From: Bifidobacterium thermophilum
Lineage (GTDB): Bacteria > Actinomycetota > Actinomycetes > Actinomycetales > Bifidobacteriaceae
Direction of reading: 5' to 3'
Assembly (NCBI GenBank): GCA_000741495.1
Contig: JGZV01000002.1
Span: 62,001 to 126,000 of the forward strand
DNA: 64,000 nt
Part shown: positions 19,186 to 27,687 of the stretch, one piece after another
How the letters are laid out: every line of letters begins with the position of its first letter
How positions within the stretch are numbered: position 1 is the first letter of the stretch
Notes under the pieces: model-generated
Told to the model about the DNA's origin: nothing
The model's input: the letters and a program-made list of their open reading frames with translations, nothing else
Databases searched by the model: none
Translations under genes and position numbers: made by a program

Positions 19186-19602
19186 TCACAGCGACTGCGA
19201 CCGGCCGGGATTTTCGCCGCCGGCTGTCTGCGATGATGGCTGCGCATCGGCATGCTGCTCGGCGTGTTGTTTGGCACGACGCGCCTGATCTTCTGCGGCC
19301 TTGGATGCGATGCGATACATGGCCCACAAGTCCCATGCGATAAGCGCGACAAGAACAGCTCCTGACACCCATCCGACCTTCGTGTACCATGTGCGCATGG
19401 CAGCGCTGATGTCATGACGATATATGATGAATGCTACGTATGGTGCCATAGCCAGCACGAGTGATACGAAATGCAATGCTATAGCGCTTTTCGCAACAGG
19501 TTTCGGCTCTTCCTTCGTTCCGGCGTAGTGACGCGCGAGGATGACAATGGCGATGCAGCATGCTGCTGCAATCAACCAAAGAATCAGTGGGATGAGGGTC
19601 AT
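19186..19602 (-). CDS. Hypothetical membrane protein
   Basis: A 138-residue protein with three hydrophobic segments (about residues 3-24, 40-60 and 77-95). It ends in a charged tail rich in Ala, Gln and His (AEDQARRAKQHAEQHADAQ) that may be helical. I do not recognise the family. It lies downstream of the merR-like gene on the same strand with a 169-nt gap, so it may or may not belong to the GarA-module transcript. Confidence 0.6.
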   Translation of the reverse strand: MTLIPLILWLIAAACCIAIVILARHYAGTKEEPKPVAKSAIALHFVSLVLAMAPYVAFIIYRHDISAAMRTWYTKVGWVSGAVLVALIAWDLWAMYRIASKAAEDQARRAKQHAEQHADAQPSSQTAGGENPGRSQSL

Positions 19603-19771
19603 TGGTGATTCCTTCCGTCGTAGTATTCAGATTTGCTCATACAATGTCGGTATCGAGCCGCCTCACCCGAGCGGCACGCGCAATGTCTCGTGTCGAGTGG
19701 GAATCGGGAATCTTCCACGGTACTCCCCCGCATCGGCTTCTTCCTGACATGCAGTGCATCACAGAACACGG

Positions 19772-20437
19772 TTACAGCGTATCGGCGAAATGTTCTCGCT
19801 GCGCGTGATGGATGGCGATACGTTCTCGCATGCGTTGTGCGGCCAATTCTTCAAACGGGATTGGCGGGGATAAACGTCCCGTGGATGCCACTGCTTTGCC
19901 GTCCGGGTATACGTCCACAGAGGGTTCCATTTCCAATGATGCTTCGATTCCATGCCACAGGGCGGCCACGGATATGCCGAATACCGCCGCTCCTGATTGC
20001 ATGACATCGCCGATGGTGTCTCCGTCCCGGCATTCGCGCACACGTTCACCGTCACTGACAATAGTGGTGTGCTCGAGCTGCGCGATGCTGCGTTGCATCA
20101 GATACCCTATGGCGATTGTGACATTCTGCAGGTTCACGCCGGCGTCAAGCAACCGTTTCGACACCGCCAAAATGAGGACATCCTTGAACGAATAGAGTCT
20201 TCGGGATCCCGAACCGTGCGACGCTTTGATTGATGGAACGACGATTTGTTTGCGCGCCCAATAATCCAGCTGACGGTAAGTGATGCCCGCAACTTTTGAC
20301 GCCACCGTGCCACGATATCCTCTTGTCGGTTGGTCGTCATCAGGGAACGAGAACAACTCCCCCTGGATAATGTGTATCGCGGTGTTCCTCGGGCGAATGC
20401 CGGCATCCGATGCACGTGGTGTCTCTTGGCTCGTCAT
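19772..20437 (-). CDS. MerR-family regulator of the GarA module (Rv1828-like)
   Basis: A 221-residue protein with a MerR-type winged HTH at about residues 42-110 (VAGITYRQLDYWARKQIVVP) and a C-terminal domain with no obvious ligand motif. It follows the FHA gene, exactly as Rv1828 follows garA in Mycobacterium tuberculosis, so I infer orthology. The Rv1828 group is unusual among MerR proteins in lacking the classical metal- or drug-binding C-terminus. The 110-nt gap before it may contain its own promoter. Confidence 0.8.
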   Translation of the reverse strand: MTSQETPRASDAGIRPRNTAIHIIQGELFSFPDDDQPTRGYRGTVASKVAGITYRQLDYWARKQIVVPSIKASHGSGSRRLYSFKDVLILAVSKRLLDAGVNLQNVTIAIGYLMQRSIAQLEHTTIVSDGERVRECRDGDTIGDVMQSGAAVFGISVAALWHGIEASLEMEPSVDVYPDGKAVASTGRLSPPIPFEELAAQRMRERIAIHHAQREHFADTL

Positions 20438-20547
20438 GCCTCGCCTTTCGCATGTACTTCGATGGGGTTGGACCGAAGTGATTCAACCCCATCAATCAGC
20501 GCACGGTATCGCTCGTCCAACGAGACGATTCGCGCCCGTTGCCGTGG

Positions 20548-20982
20548 TTAAGCCCTTGAGGTGTTGCCGAAAAAGACCAGCCGGAATTTTCCGATCATGA
20601 TTTCGTCCCCATTCTTCAGCAAGGCTTTATCGACGCGCTGACGATTGACATAAGTGCCGTTGAGGCTGCCTGCGTCAATGACTTCGAATGCGCCATTGGT
20701 GCGACGGAATACCGCATGGTGGCGGGATACGGTGGAATCGTCCAGCAGGATGTCAGCGTGCGGGTCACGACCTACCGTAACCTCGTCCTCGTCAAGCAAA
20801 TAACGTGAACCTGACACGGCGCCTCGTGTGGAGATAAGCAGTGCTGTGCCCGGTGACAACTTGGTGATGGTGTCGAGGTCCTCTTGCGTCAGAGGGCGAT
20901 CGCCTGTTGTAGTGATGGGAATGGTTATGGCGGGCATGCCAATGATGGTTGTTTCGCCAGCGCTTGGAATCGGATCTGTCAT
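20548..20982 (-). CDS. garA: FHA-domain protein, GarA/OdhI-like
   Basis: A 144-residue protein with an N-terminal phosphoacceptor segment GETTIIG (Glu10-Thr11-Thr12) and a C-terminal FHA domain with GRDPHADI, SRHHAVF and LNGTYVN. In mycobacteria and corynebacteria, GarA/OdhI phosphorylated on the ETT threonines by PknB/PknG folds on itself and releases its targets: 2-oxoglutarate dehydrogenase, glutamate dehydrogenase and glutamate synthase. Both the threonines and the FHA phosphate-binding residues are kept, so the switch is probably intact. Bifidobacteria lack 2-oxoglutarate dehydrogenase, so the target set must differ. Confidence 0.85.
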   Translation of the reverse strand: MTDPIPSAGETTIIGMPAITIPITTTGDRPLTQEDLDTITKLSPGTALLISTRGAVSGSRYLLDEDEVTVGRDPHADILLDDSTVSRHHAVFRRTNGAFEVIDAGSLNGTYVNRQRVDKALLKNGDEIMIGKFRLVFFGNTSRA

Positions 20983-20987
20983 AGTTG

Positions 20988-21809
20988 CTATTCTACAGTC
21001 TTTGCGTATCGATATTGCGGAACATCACGAATCTCGTGGATTTCTACCTTGTCGACTGCCTTGACTTTGACTTTTGCACCGTATTTCACACTCAGTCTTG
21101 ACCCGACTCCACCTGCGATATTGACAGCGTTCTGCAGGTTCTGAGGGTCCCCGATTGCTTTGATGGTGTAAGGGGCAGTGAGTGTCTGACCGTCACAGAC
21201 GAGACTGTTTTTCGTGTCGGCGAAGTATGTGGAGGTGACCACGCGCACCGTATTGACTGCCATGACTTCTGCACCGGCATTGCGTAGTTCTTCGATGAGT
21301 TCGAACATGGTGGCTGCATCGACCCGTTCTTTGCTGCCTTTGCTGATGGTGATGATAACGCCTTTCCCTTGTGCGGCGAGTCGTCCGGAAAGCAGGCCGC
21401 TGGTCTCCTCGTTCTGTTTGGCAATGCGTTGGGCTTCCGCCTGCTTGTTGGCGGCTTTCTGGAGGGCGGTAAGTTGCTCAGTCAACTGGCTTTTACGCTG
21501 TTCCAGGTTTTGTACCTGCGCACTGGTTTCGGTGATCAGCCTGGTGAGTTCCTCTTCGCTCATGGTTTCATACGTTGCTGTGGTGTTGTTGAGCTGGATG
21601 GCATAGCTAAAACCGAGCAGGGCGCACAGCAGTACGATGAACAGGCTGGTGACGAACCGTGTCCTCGCCGCGTTCGCTTGCAGCGAACGCCGTGGCTTTC
21701 GTCTGATGACGGGGAATGATCCCGTTTCCGTATGGTCGTTGGCGCTGTCGGTTACACGCTGATGGTGTAACCGGCTGAGCAAATCTTGGGGTTCTCTTCT
21801 GTGGTCCAT
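20988..21809 (-). CDS. DUF881 membrane-anchored protein (second copy)
   Basis: A 273-residue protein with a basic cytoplasmic N-terminus, one transmembrane helix (about residues 52-70), a heptad-rich coiled coil (about 80-120, QNLEQRKSQLTEQLTALQK) and a C-terminal DUF881 domain with the VIITISKGS-type strand and IKAIGDPQNLQNA. DUF881 proteins come in pairs around a small basic protein in actinobacteria and resemble the B. subtilis YlxW/YlxX family. They are outside-facing and of unknown function. The gene is three bases from the small basic protein gene and five from garA. Confidence 0.82.
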   Translation of the reverse strand: MDHRREPQDLLSRLHHQRVTDSANDHTETGSFPVIRRKPRRSLQANAARTRFVTSLFIVLLCALLGFSYAIQLNNTTATYETMSEEELTRLITETSAQVQNLEQRKSQLTEQLTALQKAANKQAEAQRIAKQNEETSGLLSGRLAAQGKGVIITISKGSKERVDAATMFELIEELRNAGAEVMAVNTVRVVTSTYFADTKNSLVCDGQTLTAPYTIKAIGDPQNLQNAVNIAGGVGSRLSVKYGAKVKVKAVDKVEIHEIRDVPQYRYAKTVE

Positions 21810-21812
21810 GCG

Positions 21813-22145
21813 TCAAGCCTTGAAAACGAATCGGCGTATCGCGGAAACATTCGAGAAGATACGGATGCCGAGCACGACGATAACCGCAGTCTGCAACTGT
21901 GAGCCGACACCGAGCTGATTGCCCAACAGGACTAACAGGGTCGCGGTCAACACGTTTGAAATGAATGAGATCACGAACACCTTATCGGAGAATGTTCTCT
22001 CGAAATACGCTCGCGCGGCGCCCAACAACGCATCCAGTGCGGCGACAACCATGATCGGCAGATATGGTTGCAGGACAACTGGAATATCCGGCTTGACAAA
22101 GATTCCTATGACCACGCCGATGATGAGACCTAGTACAGCAGCCAT
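21813..22145 (-). CDS. Small basic protein family (DUF1290, Sbp)
   Basis: A 110-residue membrane protein with three or four hydrophobic helices, including GLIIGVVIGIFVKPDIP at the start. It matches the Sbp/DUF1290 family found between two DUF881 genes in actinobacteria and in firmicute division clusters. The start codon shares one base with the preceding DUF881 stop (TAATG), a sign of tight coupling. The biochemical role is unknown. Confidence 0.82.
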   Translation of the reverse strand: MAAVLGLIIGVVIGIFVKPDIPVVLQPYLPIMVVAALDALLGAARAYFERTFSDKVFVISFISNVLTATLLVLLGNQLGVGSQLQTAVIVVLGIRIFSNVSAIRRFVFKA

Positions 22146-23146
22146 TAGTCTGCCCTTTCCGCATAAGAGATGTCGCTTGAGCTCGCAGCTTCAAGTGTAA
22201 TCGACTTTGATGTACTGACTTGCGGGAAAATGCCGGCGGACTTCAATGTCGTATAGAGAGATGGCTGGCTGCGCTCCCCCACGGCATCCGCCAAATCAGC
22301 GCTGTTTCCGATTGCCTGAATTTTGTAGGGGCTTTGGACTTGATTCACCCCGATGAGTATGGTTTGACCGGCCGTACGTACTGAAGTCTGCACCCCGATC
22401 CGGTAACCGTTGACTGAGATCGCCTCCGCGCCGGCTTGCCATAGGATTTGGATGAACACCTGCAAGTCGCCGTCGGTGACGACCCGGATGTTCGTGGTGC
22501 TTTCGCGGGGTAATGATCCCGAACCTGTATCGGTGTTCGCCGCAAGCGGGTTCGCGATGCTGACAGTGATGCCTGGACCGGTTACCGGAATGGTTCCGTT
22601 GACCATTTCGTCTTTGGTGAGGGTATCGTGTTGGGATGGATTTGCAAGCTTTTTGGATTGCGTCTCGACTTGCGCCCTGAGTGTGGAGACCTCCCCGTTC
22701 AAGGAATTCATCTGTTTGGTCTGCTGGGTCAATTCTTTCGCGAGGCTGCTGCGTACGGCTTTGCGGGGATCGGTGTGCAACGTCTGCACGATGATGCTGC
22801 ACGAGAACCCGACCGCGATGCAAATGATGAATACGATAATACGCGTACTCCATATTTGGAAGGCTGATTTCGGTCTGGTGTCCAGACGTGAGTCGCTAAA
22901 CATCGGGTCCATGGGACGATTGGTCAAATCATCGATGAGCCGTAAGGAATCGTCATCGAGTTGTGGTCTGCGACGTCTCGGCGTAATGGGCATATCGGCA
23001 GAGGCCGCGGCATGATGCGATCCCAACGCTTTGGCGGATAGCGAGAACACTGCCCGGCTTCGTACCGGAGCGGTTTCCCGGTTTACGGGAACTGCTGCCG
23101 GCATACGATGCTCGTCGTATTGTCCGCTGTCCGCCATACCACTCAC
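22145..23146 (-). CDS. DUF881 membrane-anchored protein (first copy)
   Basis: A 333-residue protein with a longer disordered cytoplasmic N-terminus than the second copy, a transmembrane helix at about residues 92-112, a coiled coil (about 128-165) and an extracytoplasmic DUF881 domain ending in IQAIGNSADLADA. The likely start is GTG 23146, overlapping the pgsA stop by four bases; ATG 23137 is an alternative. It is the equivalent of Rv1823 in the mycobacterial cluster. Paired with the second copy, it could form a membrane heteromer (inference). Confidence 0.82.
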   Translation of the reverse strand: MSGMADSGQYDEHRMPAAVPVNRETAPVRSRAVFSLSAKALGSHHAAASADMPITPRRRRPQLDDDSLRLIDDLTNRPMDPMFSDSRLDTRPKSAFQIWSTRIIVFIICIAVGFSCSIIVQTLHTDPRKAVRSSLAKELTQQTKQMNSLNGEVSTLRAQVETQSKKLANPSQHDTLTKDEMVNGTIPVTGPGITVSIANPLAANTDTGSGSLPRESTTNIRVVTDGDLQVFIQILWQAGAEAISVNGYRIGVQTSVRTAGQTILIGVNQVQSPYKIQAIGNSADLADAVGERSQPSLYTTLKSAGIFPQVSTSKSITLEAASSSDISYAERAD

Positions 23147-23757
23147 TTCCCGCTATCGGCGCGTATCAGTGTAGCTCCTTGGTGCATGTAAATCAGGCCC
23201 GCCAGCCAATACAGGGTAATACCCCAGATGCATATCGCCAAAGCGACAAGATGCAATGTCATCGTGGCCGGACTTTTCCATATATCGGCGAAAATAAGCA
23301 GGACAATGGCTGTCATGACCAGCGCAGTCCCGGTTTTGCCGACAAAATGCACAGGCAAGGGACCGTATCCATGTTGTGCAAGCACAAGGATGAGGATACC
23401 CATCAACAAGTCACGGAGCCCGACCACGATCAGCACCCACCACGGAATGATATGCGCCATACCCAATGCGAGAATGGAGCAGAAGATGAGCAACCGGTCG
23501 GCAATCGGGTCAAGAATCTGCCCCAGCTTGCTGACCTGGTTGAACCTGCGGGCGATCACGCCGTCCAAGCTGTCAGAGAACGCTGACAGGGCAATAGCCA
23601 CCAACGCCCACACCATGCGGTGTCTTGACACCAGTATGGCGATGATGGGAATCGAGATGATTCTCAATACGCTGATGGCATTGGGAACGGTAATGATGAC
23701 ATCACGCGCTTCCGGACTGTATGGTTCCTTCGCGGATTTGGTATGTATCTCGGTCAT
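23143..23757 (-). CDS. pgsA: CDP-alcohol phosphatidyltransferase (PgsA-like)
   Basis: A 204-residue integral membrane enzyme that joins CDP-diacylglycerol to an alcohol, most likely glycerol-3-phosphate, to give phosphatidylglycerophosphate. The catalytic motif is present in full in DSLDGVIARRF...GQILDPIADR (D-x2-DG-x2-AR-x8-G-x3-D-x3-D) at about residues 62-88. It heads the GarA module, as pgsA2 does in M. tuberculosis. Its substrate CDP-diacylglycerol would come from CdsA, encoded at 34.2 kb. The exact acceptor alcohol is not certain. Confidence 0.88.
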   Translation of the reverse strand: MTEIHTKSAKEPYSPEARDVIITVPNAISVLRIISIPIIAILVSRHRMVWALVAIALSAFSDSLDGVIARRFNQVSKLGQILDPIADRLLIFCSILALGMAHIIPWWVLIVVGLRDLLMGILILVLAQHGYGPLPVHFVGKTGTALVMTAIVLLIFADIWKSPATMTLHLVALAICIWGITLYWLAGLIYMHQGATLIRADSGK

Positions 23758-23772
23758 AAGCCGCCGAAGGTA

Positions 23773-24624
23773 TCAGATTCTGGAAGCCTGGAGTGCGGTG
23801 ACGATGATGCCTCGTGCACCGACTTCATAGAGCCGGTCCATCAGTTGGTTGACTTTGTCGCGAGGCACCATGACGCGCACCGCGGCCCACTGCTTGTCAT
23901 GCAGAGGGGAAATCGTCGGGCTTTCGAATCCTGGGGTCACTTCGACTGCTGCGGCCACCTTCGAGACAGGAATGTCGTAATCCATCAGCACGTACCGCTG
24001 TGCTGTCAACACACCCTTGATGCGGCGTCCGAGGATGGTCAGGCGGTCATCATCCGGTGCCACGCGAGGAGATCGAATCAGAATGGCTTCGGAATGCAAA
24101 ATCGGATCGGCAAATACACGCAGACCGGCATTACGCAGCGTTGTACCAGTGGAAACGACGTCGGCGATCAGATCGGCGACACCAAGCTGGACTGATGATT
24201 CGACCGCGCCATCCAAGTGAATGATGTCGGCGTGAACATTGCGTGCCTTGAGGTAATCATCGACGAGCTTGTCATAGGAGCTCGCCACGCGTTTGCCGTC
24301 GATATCTTCGAGTCGGTTGATTGGTGATTCCGCGGGGGCGGCGAATCGGAACGTCGAAGCGCCGAAGCCCAATGGCATGTGCTCCACCGCTTCGGTGCCG
24401 GAGTTCAACAGCAGATCCCGTCCTGTGATACCGACGTCAATGGTGCCGCGTCCGACGTATACAGCGATATCCAATGGACGCAGATAGAATAATTCGACAT
24501 CGTTATCGGGGTCTTCCACCACGAGTTGTCTTGAATTGCTCCGGAGTCGGTATCCGGCTTCAGCGAGCATATTCCATGCAGGTTCCGACAACATGCCCTT
24601 GTTGGGCACCGCAATCCTCAGCAT
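23773..24624 (-). CDS. hisG: ATP phosphoribosyltransferase, long form
   Basis: First enzyme of histidine synthesis, joining ATP and PRPP to form phosphoribosyl-ATP; usually feedback-inhibited by histidine. The 283-residue length fits the long, HisZ-independent form with a C-terminal regulatory domain. The N-terminus is [17 protein letters not shown] and the PRPP loop is in the region [14 protein letters not shown] chose ATG 24624 because of its AGGAGGA site and family N-terminus. It is downstream of hisE with an intervening hairpin. Confidence 0.94.
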   Translation of the reverse strand: MLRIAVPNKGMLSEPAWNMLAEAGYRLRSNSRQLVVEDPDNDVELFYLRPLDIAVYVGRGTIDVGITGRDLLLNSGTEAVEHMPLGFGASTFRFAAPAESPINRLEDIDGKRVASSYDKLVDDYLKARNVHADIIHLDGAVESSVQLGVADLIADVVSTGTTLRNAGLRVFADPILHSEAILIRSPRVAPDDDRLTILGRRIKGVLTAQRYVLMDYDIPVSKVAAAVEVTPGFESPTISPLHDKQWAAVRVMVPRDKVNQLMDRLYEVGARGIIVTALQASRI

Positions 24625-24635
24625 TGTTCCTCCTA

Positions 24636-24658
24636 CCTGTCGGGGCCTTCCCGACAGG
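24636..24658 (-). other. Hairpin between hisE and hisG
   Basis: CCTGTCGGG/CCCGACAGG, a perfect 9-bp stem with a 5-base loop, lies in the 41-nt gap just before the hisG ribosome-binding site. It lacks a T-tract and could damp transcription or stabilise the hisG message. No His-codon leader peptide is visible, so classical attenuation is not supported. Confidence 0.45.
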
Positions 24659-24665
24659 GTCTTTC

Positions 24666-24929
24666 TCACAGGTTCTTATAGATGTCTTCCAGCGTGATCC
24701 CGCGATCAATCATCATGACCTGGAGATGATAAATTAGTTGGCTCATCTCTTCTGCAGTGCGTTCCGCACCCTCGTATTCAGCGGCGATCCAGGTTTCTCC
24801 CGCTTCTTCGACGATTTTCTTGCCGATAAAATGGGTTCCCTTGTCCAATTCCCCCACGGTCAGTGAGCCGGCAGGCCGGGTCTGGGCTTTTTCGCTGAGT
24901 TCCTTGAACAATGATTCGAAAGTCTTCAA
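24666..24929 (-). CDS. hisE: Phosphoribosyl-ATP pyrophosphatase
   Basis: Second step of histidine synthesis: hydrolyses phosphoribosyl-ATP to phosphoribosyl-AMP. An 87-residue stand-alone HisE with the MazG-like helical signature [10 protein letters not shown] (about residues 41-50) and a second acidic helix, [14 protein letters not shown]. HisI, the next enzyme, is encoded separately at 31.5 kb, so the common HisIE fusion is absent here. Start ATG 24929 has a good AGGGAGA site. Confidence 0.93.
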   Translation of the reverse strand: MKTFESLFKELSEKAQTRPAGSLTVGELDKGTHFIGKKIVEEAGETWIAAEYEGAERTAEEMSQLIYHLQVMMIDRGITLEDIYKNL

Positions 24930-24969
24930 TGGATGTTCTCCCTATGCTGTGTGGTTGGACGCCGCGTGT

Positions 24970-25635
24970 TCAGGCGCGGAACGCTTTGCTTGCCTGGTCG
25001 CGGATGGCTTCGATGGCTTCTGCCGGATTCTCGGCGCCATACACCGCGGATCCAGCGACCAGCACATCCGCACCGGCTTCAGCGACGATGTGCGCGGTCT
25101 TGGGGCTGACACCGCCGTCAACCTGGATCCGAGTGGACAGACCACGACGTGTGATTTCGTCACGCAGACGGCGAACCTTGCCCATTTGGTTGGACAAGAA
25201 CTTCTGGCCACCGAATCCTGGCTCCACCGTCATGATGAGCACCATGTCGAACTCTTCGAGAATGTCGAAAATAGGTTCGACCGGTTCCGCGGGGCGGACG
25301 GCGAAGCACGCTTTGCACCCCATATCGCGCAACTGCCGTGCCAAACGGACTGGCGCATGGGTGGCACCCATATGGAAGCTGACGGATGACGCCCCGAGCT
25401 TCGCATACTCGGGTGCCCAACGATCCGGATCCTCGATCATGAGATGGACATCGACAGGAAGCTCGGTGACTTCGCAAATACGCTTGACAATCGGCTCGCC
25501 GAGAGTGAGGTTGGGCACGAAATGATGATCCATAACGTCGACATGGACGAGATCAGCGTTGCTGATAGCCTTGAGGTCACGCTCGAGATTGCAGAAATCG
25601 GCGGACAGGATACTCGGTGCGATTTGAATACTCAT
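24970..25635 (-). CDS. rpe: Ribulose-phosphate 3-epimerase
   Basis: Interconverts ribulose-5-phosphate and xylulose-5-phosphate. In bifidobacteria xylulose-5-phosphate is the substrate of phosphoketolase in the bifid shunt. The 221-residue TIM barrel shows IAPSILSADF at the N-terminus, DVHLMIEDPDRW, the metal-site stretch MTVEPGFGGQKF and VDGGVSP. Length and motifs are normal. It sits between hisE and lgt on the same strand. Confidence 0.95.
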   Translation of the reverse strand: MSIQIAPSILSADFCNLERDLKAISNADLVHVDVMDHHFVPNLTLGEPIVKRICEVTELPVDVHLMIEDPDRWAPEYAKLGASSVSFHMGATHAPVRLARQLRDMGCKACFAVRPAEPVEPIFDILEEFDMVLIMTVEPGFGGQKFLSNQMGKVRRLRDEITRRGLSTRIQVDGGVSPKTAHIVAEAGADVLVAGSAVYGAENPAEAIEAIRDQASKAFRA

Positions 25636-25696
25636 GGTTTCATTCTACGAAATACGTCTGACGATGAGCGCAACCGGCCGGTAGATGAGCAGGCCG

Positions 25697-26605
25697 TCAG
25701 TTGTTCTCATCGGCAAGTTTGCTATTTTCGAGTTCGCTCTGGGTACGGAGCCGCTCAGCCAAGAGAGCGCTGCTTTTACCGGTCCTTTGGATGATGACGA
25801 ACGCGATGACCGAGAGAATGAACACCGCCATCGAGACCCAGACATTGATTCTCACGCCGAGGAACTCATGTGCGAAATCGATGCGCAAGGACTCAATCCA
25901 TGTACGCCCGGCGGTGTACCACATGACATACAGGGCGAACAGCGACCCGCATTTCAACGTGTTGTACGTCTTGCGTCCGATCCATATCAGGAGTGCGGCT
26001 CCAATCAGGTTCCATATCATCTCATACAGGAATGTCGGATGGAACAGTGTCCCGGTGGGGCACGTGGCGCCGTCATAACATTGCTCGTGGCTGCCGATCG
26101 CGGTGCCTGACGTATTGAGTTTCAGCCCCCAAGGCAAGGTTGTAGGGGCTCCATACAGTTCTTGGTTGAACCAGTTGCCCAGCCTCCCGACCGCTTGGGC
26201 TACCAGAAGTCCGGGGGCGACACAATCGGCGAGCAACGCCATCGGATAATGCTTATGACGGCACCACGCCCATGCGGCTAGAGCGCCGAAGGCGATGCCG
26301 CCCCAAATGCCCAATCCCCCATTCCAGATTCTGAACATTTCAACCCAATCGCCATGTGGTCCGAAGAATCGTTCAGGCGTGGTGATGATGTGATATAAGC
26401 GTGCGCCGATGATGCCGGAAGGTACGGCGCACAGTGTGATATCGAGAATCTGGTCGAAGGTCCCTCCCGCCTTGTTCCACCGCCGCGTTGTGATCCATAC
26501 GGCGCCGATGATGCCGGCGAGAATACATAGCGCGTAATAATGAATGGTCACGGGACCCACGGTGAATTGTGACATCGTGGGCGACGGAATATATGCGAGT
26601 GTCAT
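25697..26605 (-). CDS. lgt: Prolipoprotein diacylglyceryl transferase
   Basis: Transfers diacylglyceryl from phosphatidylglycerol to the lipobox cysteine of exported lipoproteins; acts in the cytoplasmic membrane. The 302-residue protein has seven or so transmembrane helices and the Lgt signature GRLGNWFNQELYG around residue 145. I chose ATG 26605, just after AGGGAGAT; a longer frame upstream begins in AT-rich non-coding sequence. The C-terminal tail is charged and cytoplasmic. The substrate-binding lipoprotein at 44.8 kb is a likely client. Confidence 0.93.
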   Translation of the reverse strand: MTLAYIPSPTMSQFTVGPVTIHYYALCILAGIIGAVWITTRRWNKAGGTFDQILDITLCAVPSGIIGARLYHIITTPERFFGPHGDWVEMFRIWNGGLGIWGGIAFGALAAWAWCRHKHYPMALLADCVAPGLLVAQAVGRLGNWFNQELYGAPTTLPWGLKLNTSGTAIGSHEQCYDGATCPTGTLFHPTFLYEMIWNLIGAALLIWIGRKTYNTLKCGSLFALYVMWYTAGRTWIESLRIDFAHEFLGVRINVWVSMAVFILSVIAFVIIQRTGKSSALLAERLRTQSELENSKLADENN

Positions 26606-26730
26606 ATCTCCCTGATGGTAATAGATGACTGCGATATCCCGCCGATAGCAATCGTTGGCAGACGACAGCACATCTACTGTATATCTGTTATATATTACTG
26701 CAAAACACTCGAGTCTTCAGAACAGCAATA

Positions 26731-26769
26731 TGCCTCCAGGCACTGCGATACCGCAGATGCCTGGAGGCA
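26731..26769 (-). terminator. Hairpin downstream of trpA
   Basis: TGCCTCCAGGCA and TGCCTGGAGGCA form a 12-bp stem, extended by an inner CTGCG/CGCAG stem with one bulged A, about 40 bases after the trpA stop. The T-tract is weak (ATATTGCTGTT on the coding strand). It probably separates the his/trp run from lgt, whose start lies about 125 bases further on. Confidence 0.65.
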
Positions 26770-26794
26770 CATTCGAAGTCTTGGCTTGTGCGCC

Positions 26795-26814
26795 GTAGCG
26801 TCGAGCGACGCTAC
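26795..26814. repeat. Palindrome overlapping the trpA stop codon (copy 1 of 2)
   Basis: GTAGCGTCG-AG-CGACGCTAC, a near-perfect 20-bp palindrome that includes the trpA stop at 26811-26813. The same stem sequence recurs at 35904-35925 after pyrH. It may be a mobile-hairpin or mRNA-end element. Confidence 0.6.
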
Positions 26815-27683
26815 TTCCGGGCCGAGTGGATGCCCTCAGCGAGTTCTTCGACCTTATCGGCCAAAGCGGTGAGCCCTTCCTGCTGAGGTTTCGGCGAGCC
26901 GGACACGTCGTCGAGCAAAGTGTGCACCAGCGCGGAACCGACAATCACACCGTCGGCATACGAGCCGACACGGGCGCCCTGCTCCGCTGTGGAAACACCG
27001 ATGCCCACACACACGTTGTCCGCCCCTGCATTCCTGGTTCGTGCGACAAGCCGTTCAGGAGATGCTGACAAGGTCTCCCGTTCACCGGTGACACCCATGC
27101 GGGATGCTGCATAGACGAATCCGCGTGCATTGTCGGCGACAATGCGCAGACGCTCATCGGACGTGTCAGGAGAAACCAGGAAAATACGGTCGAGACCGTG
27201 ACGATCCGATGCCTCAATCCATTCTCCCGCCTCGTCGGGAATCAAATCAGGCGTGATGATTCCGGCACCGCCGGCATTCTCAACATCGGTGGCGAACCGT
27301 TCAACGCCATAATGGAAAATAAGATTCCAGTAGCTCATGATGAGCGGAACCCCACCGGCATTCGCCACGGTTTCCACCGCTTTGAACACGTTGGCGATGC
27401 GTTCGCCATTGTCGATGGCGATCTTGGACGCCGCTTGGATAACCGGTCCGTCCATCACGGGATCGGAATACGGCAAGCCGATTTCCACGGCGTCAACACC
27501 GTGCCGCACCATCGTATCGAATGCTTTGAGGGAATACTCCGGATCAGGGAAGCCATACGGCAGATACCCGATGAACGCCGGTTCGTTGCGCTGTTTGAAC
27601 TGCGAGAACATCGCCTTGGTTTTACTCGGCTTATGGCTGATGCCCAAAGGCTGTCCCGAAGGTGTTGTCGTAGGATTCGTCAT
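26811..27683 (-). CDS. trpA: Tryptophan synthase, alpha subunit
   Basis: Cleaves indole-3-glycerol phosphate to indole and glyceraldehyde-3-phosphate and passes indole to TrpB. The 290-residue TIM barrel carries the catalytic glutamate in VDAVEIGLPYSDP and the aspartate in GIITPDLIPDEA; the phosphate-binding GIGVSTAEQ and GVIVGSALV are present. I chose ATG 27683, seven nucleotides after a GGAGAG site and four bases after the trpCB stop. The frame extends upstream into trpCB but those residues are not family-like. Confidence 0.95.
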   Translation of the reverse strand: MTNPTTTPSGQPLGISHKPSKTKAMFSQFKQRNEPAFIGYLPYGFPDPEYSLKAFDTMVRHGVDAVEIGLPYSDPVMDGPVIQAASKIAIDNGERIANVFKAVETVANAGGVPLIMSYWNLIFHYGVERFATDVENAGGAGIITPDLIPDEAGEWIEASDRHGLDRIFLVSPDTSDERLRIVADNARGFVYAASRMGVTGERETLSASPERLVARTRNAGADNVCVGIGVSTAEQGARVGSYADGVIVGSALVHTLLDDVSGSPKPQQEGLTALADKVEELAEGIHSARK

Positions 27684-27687
27684 GGGG

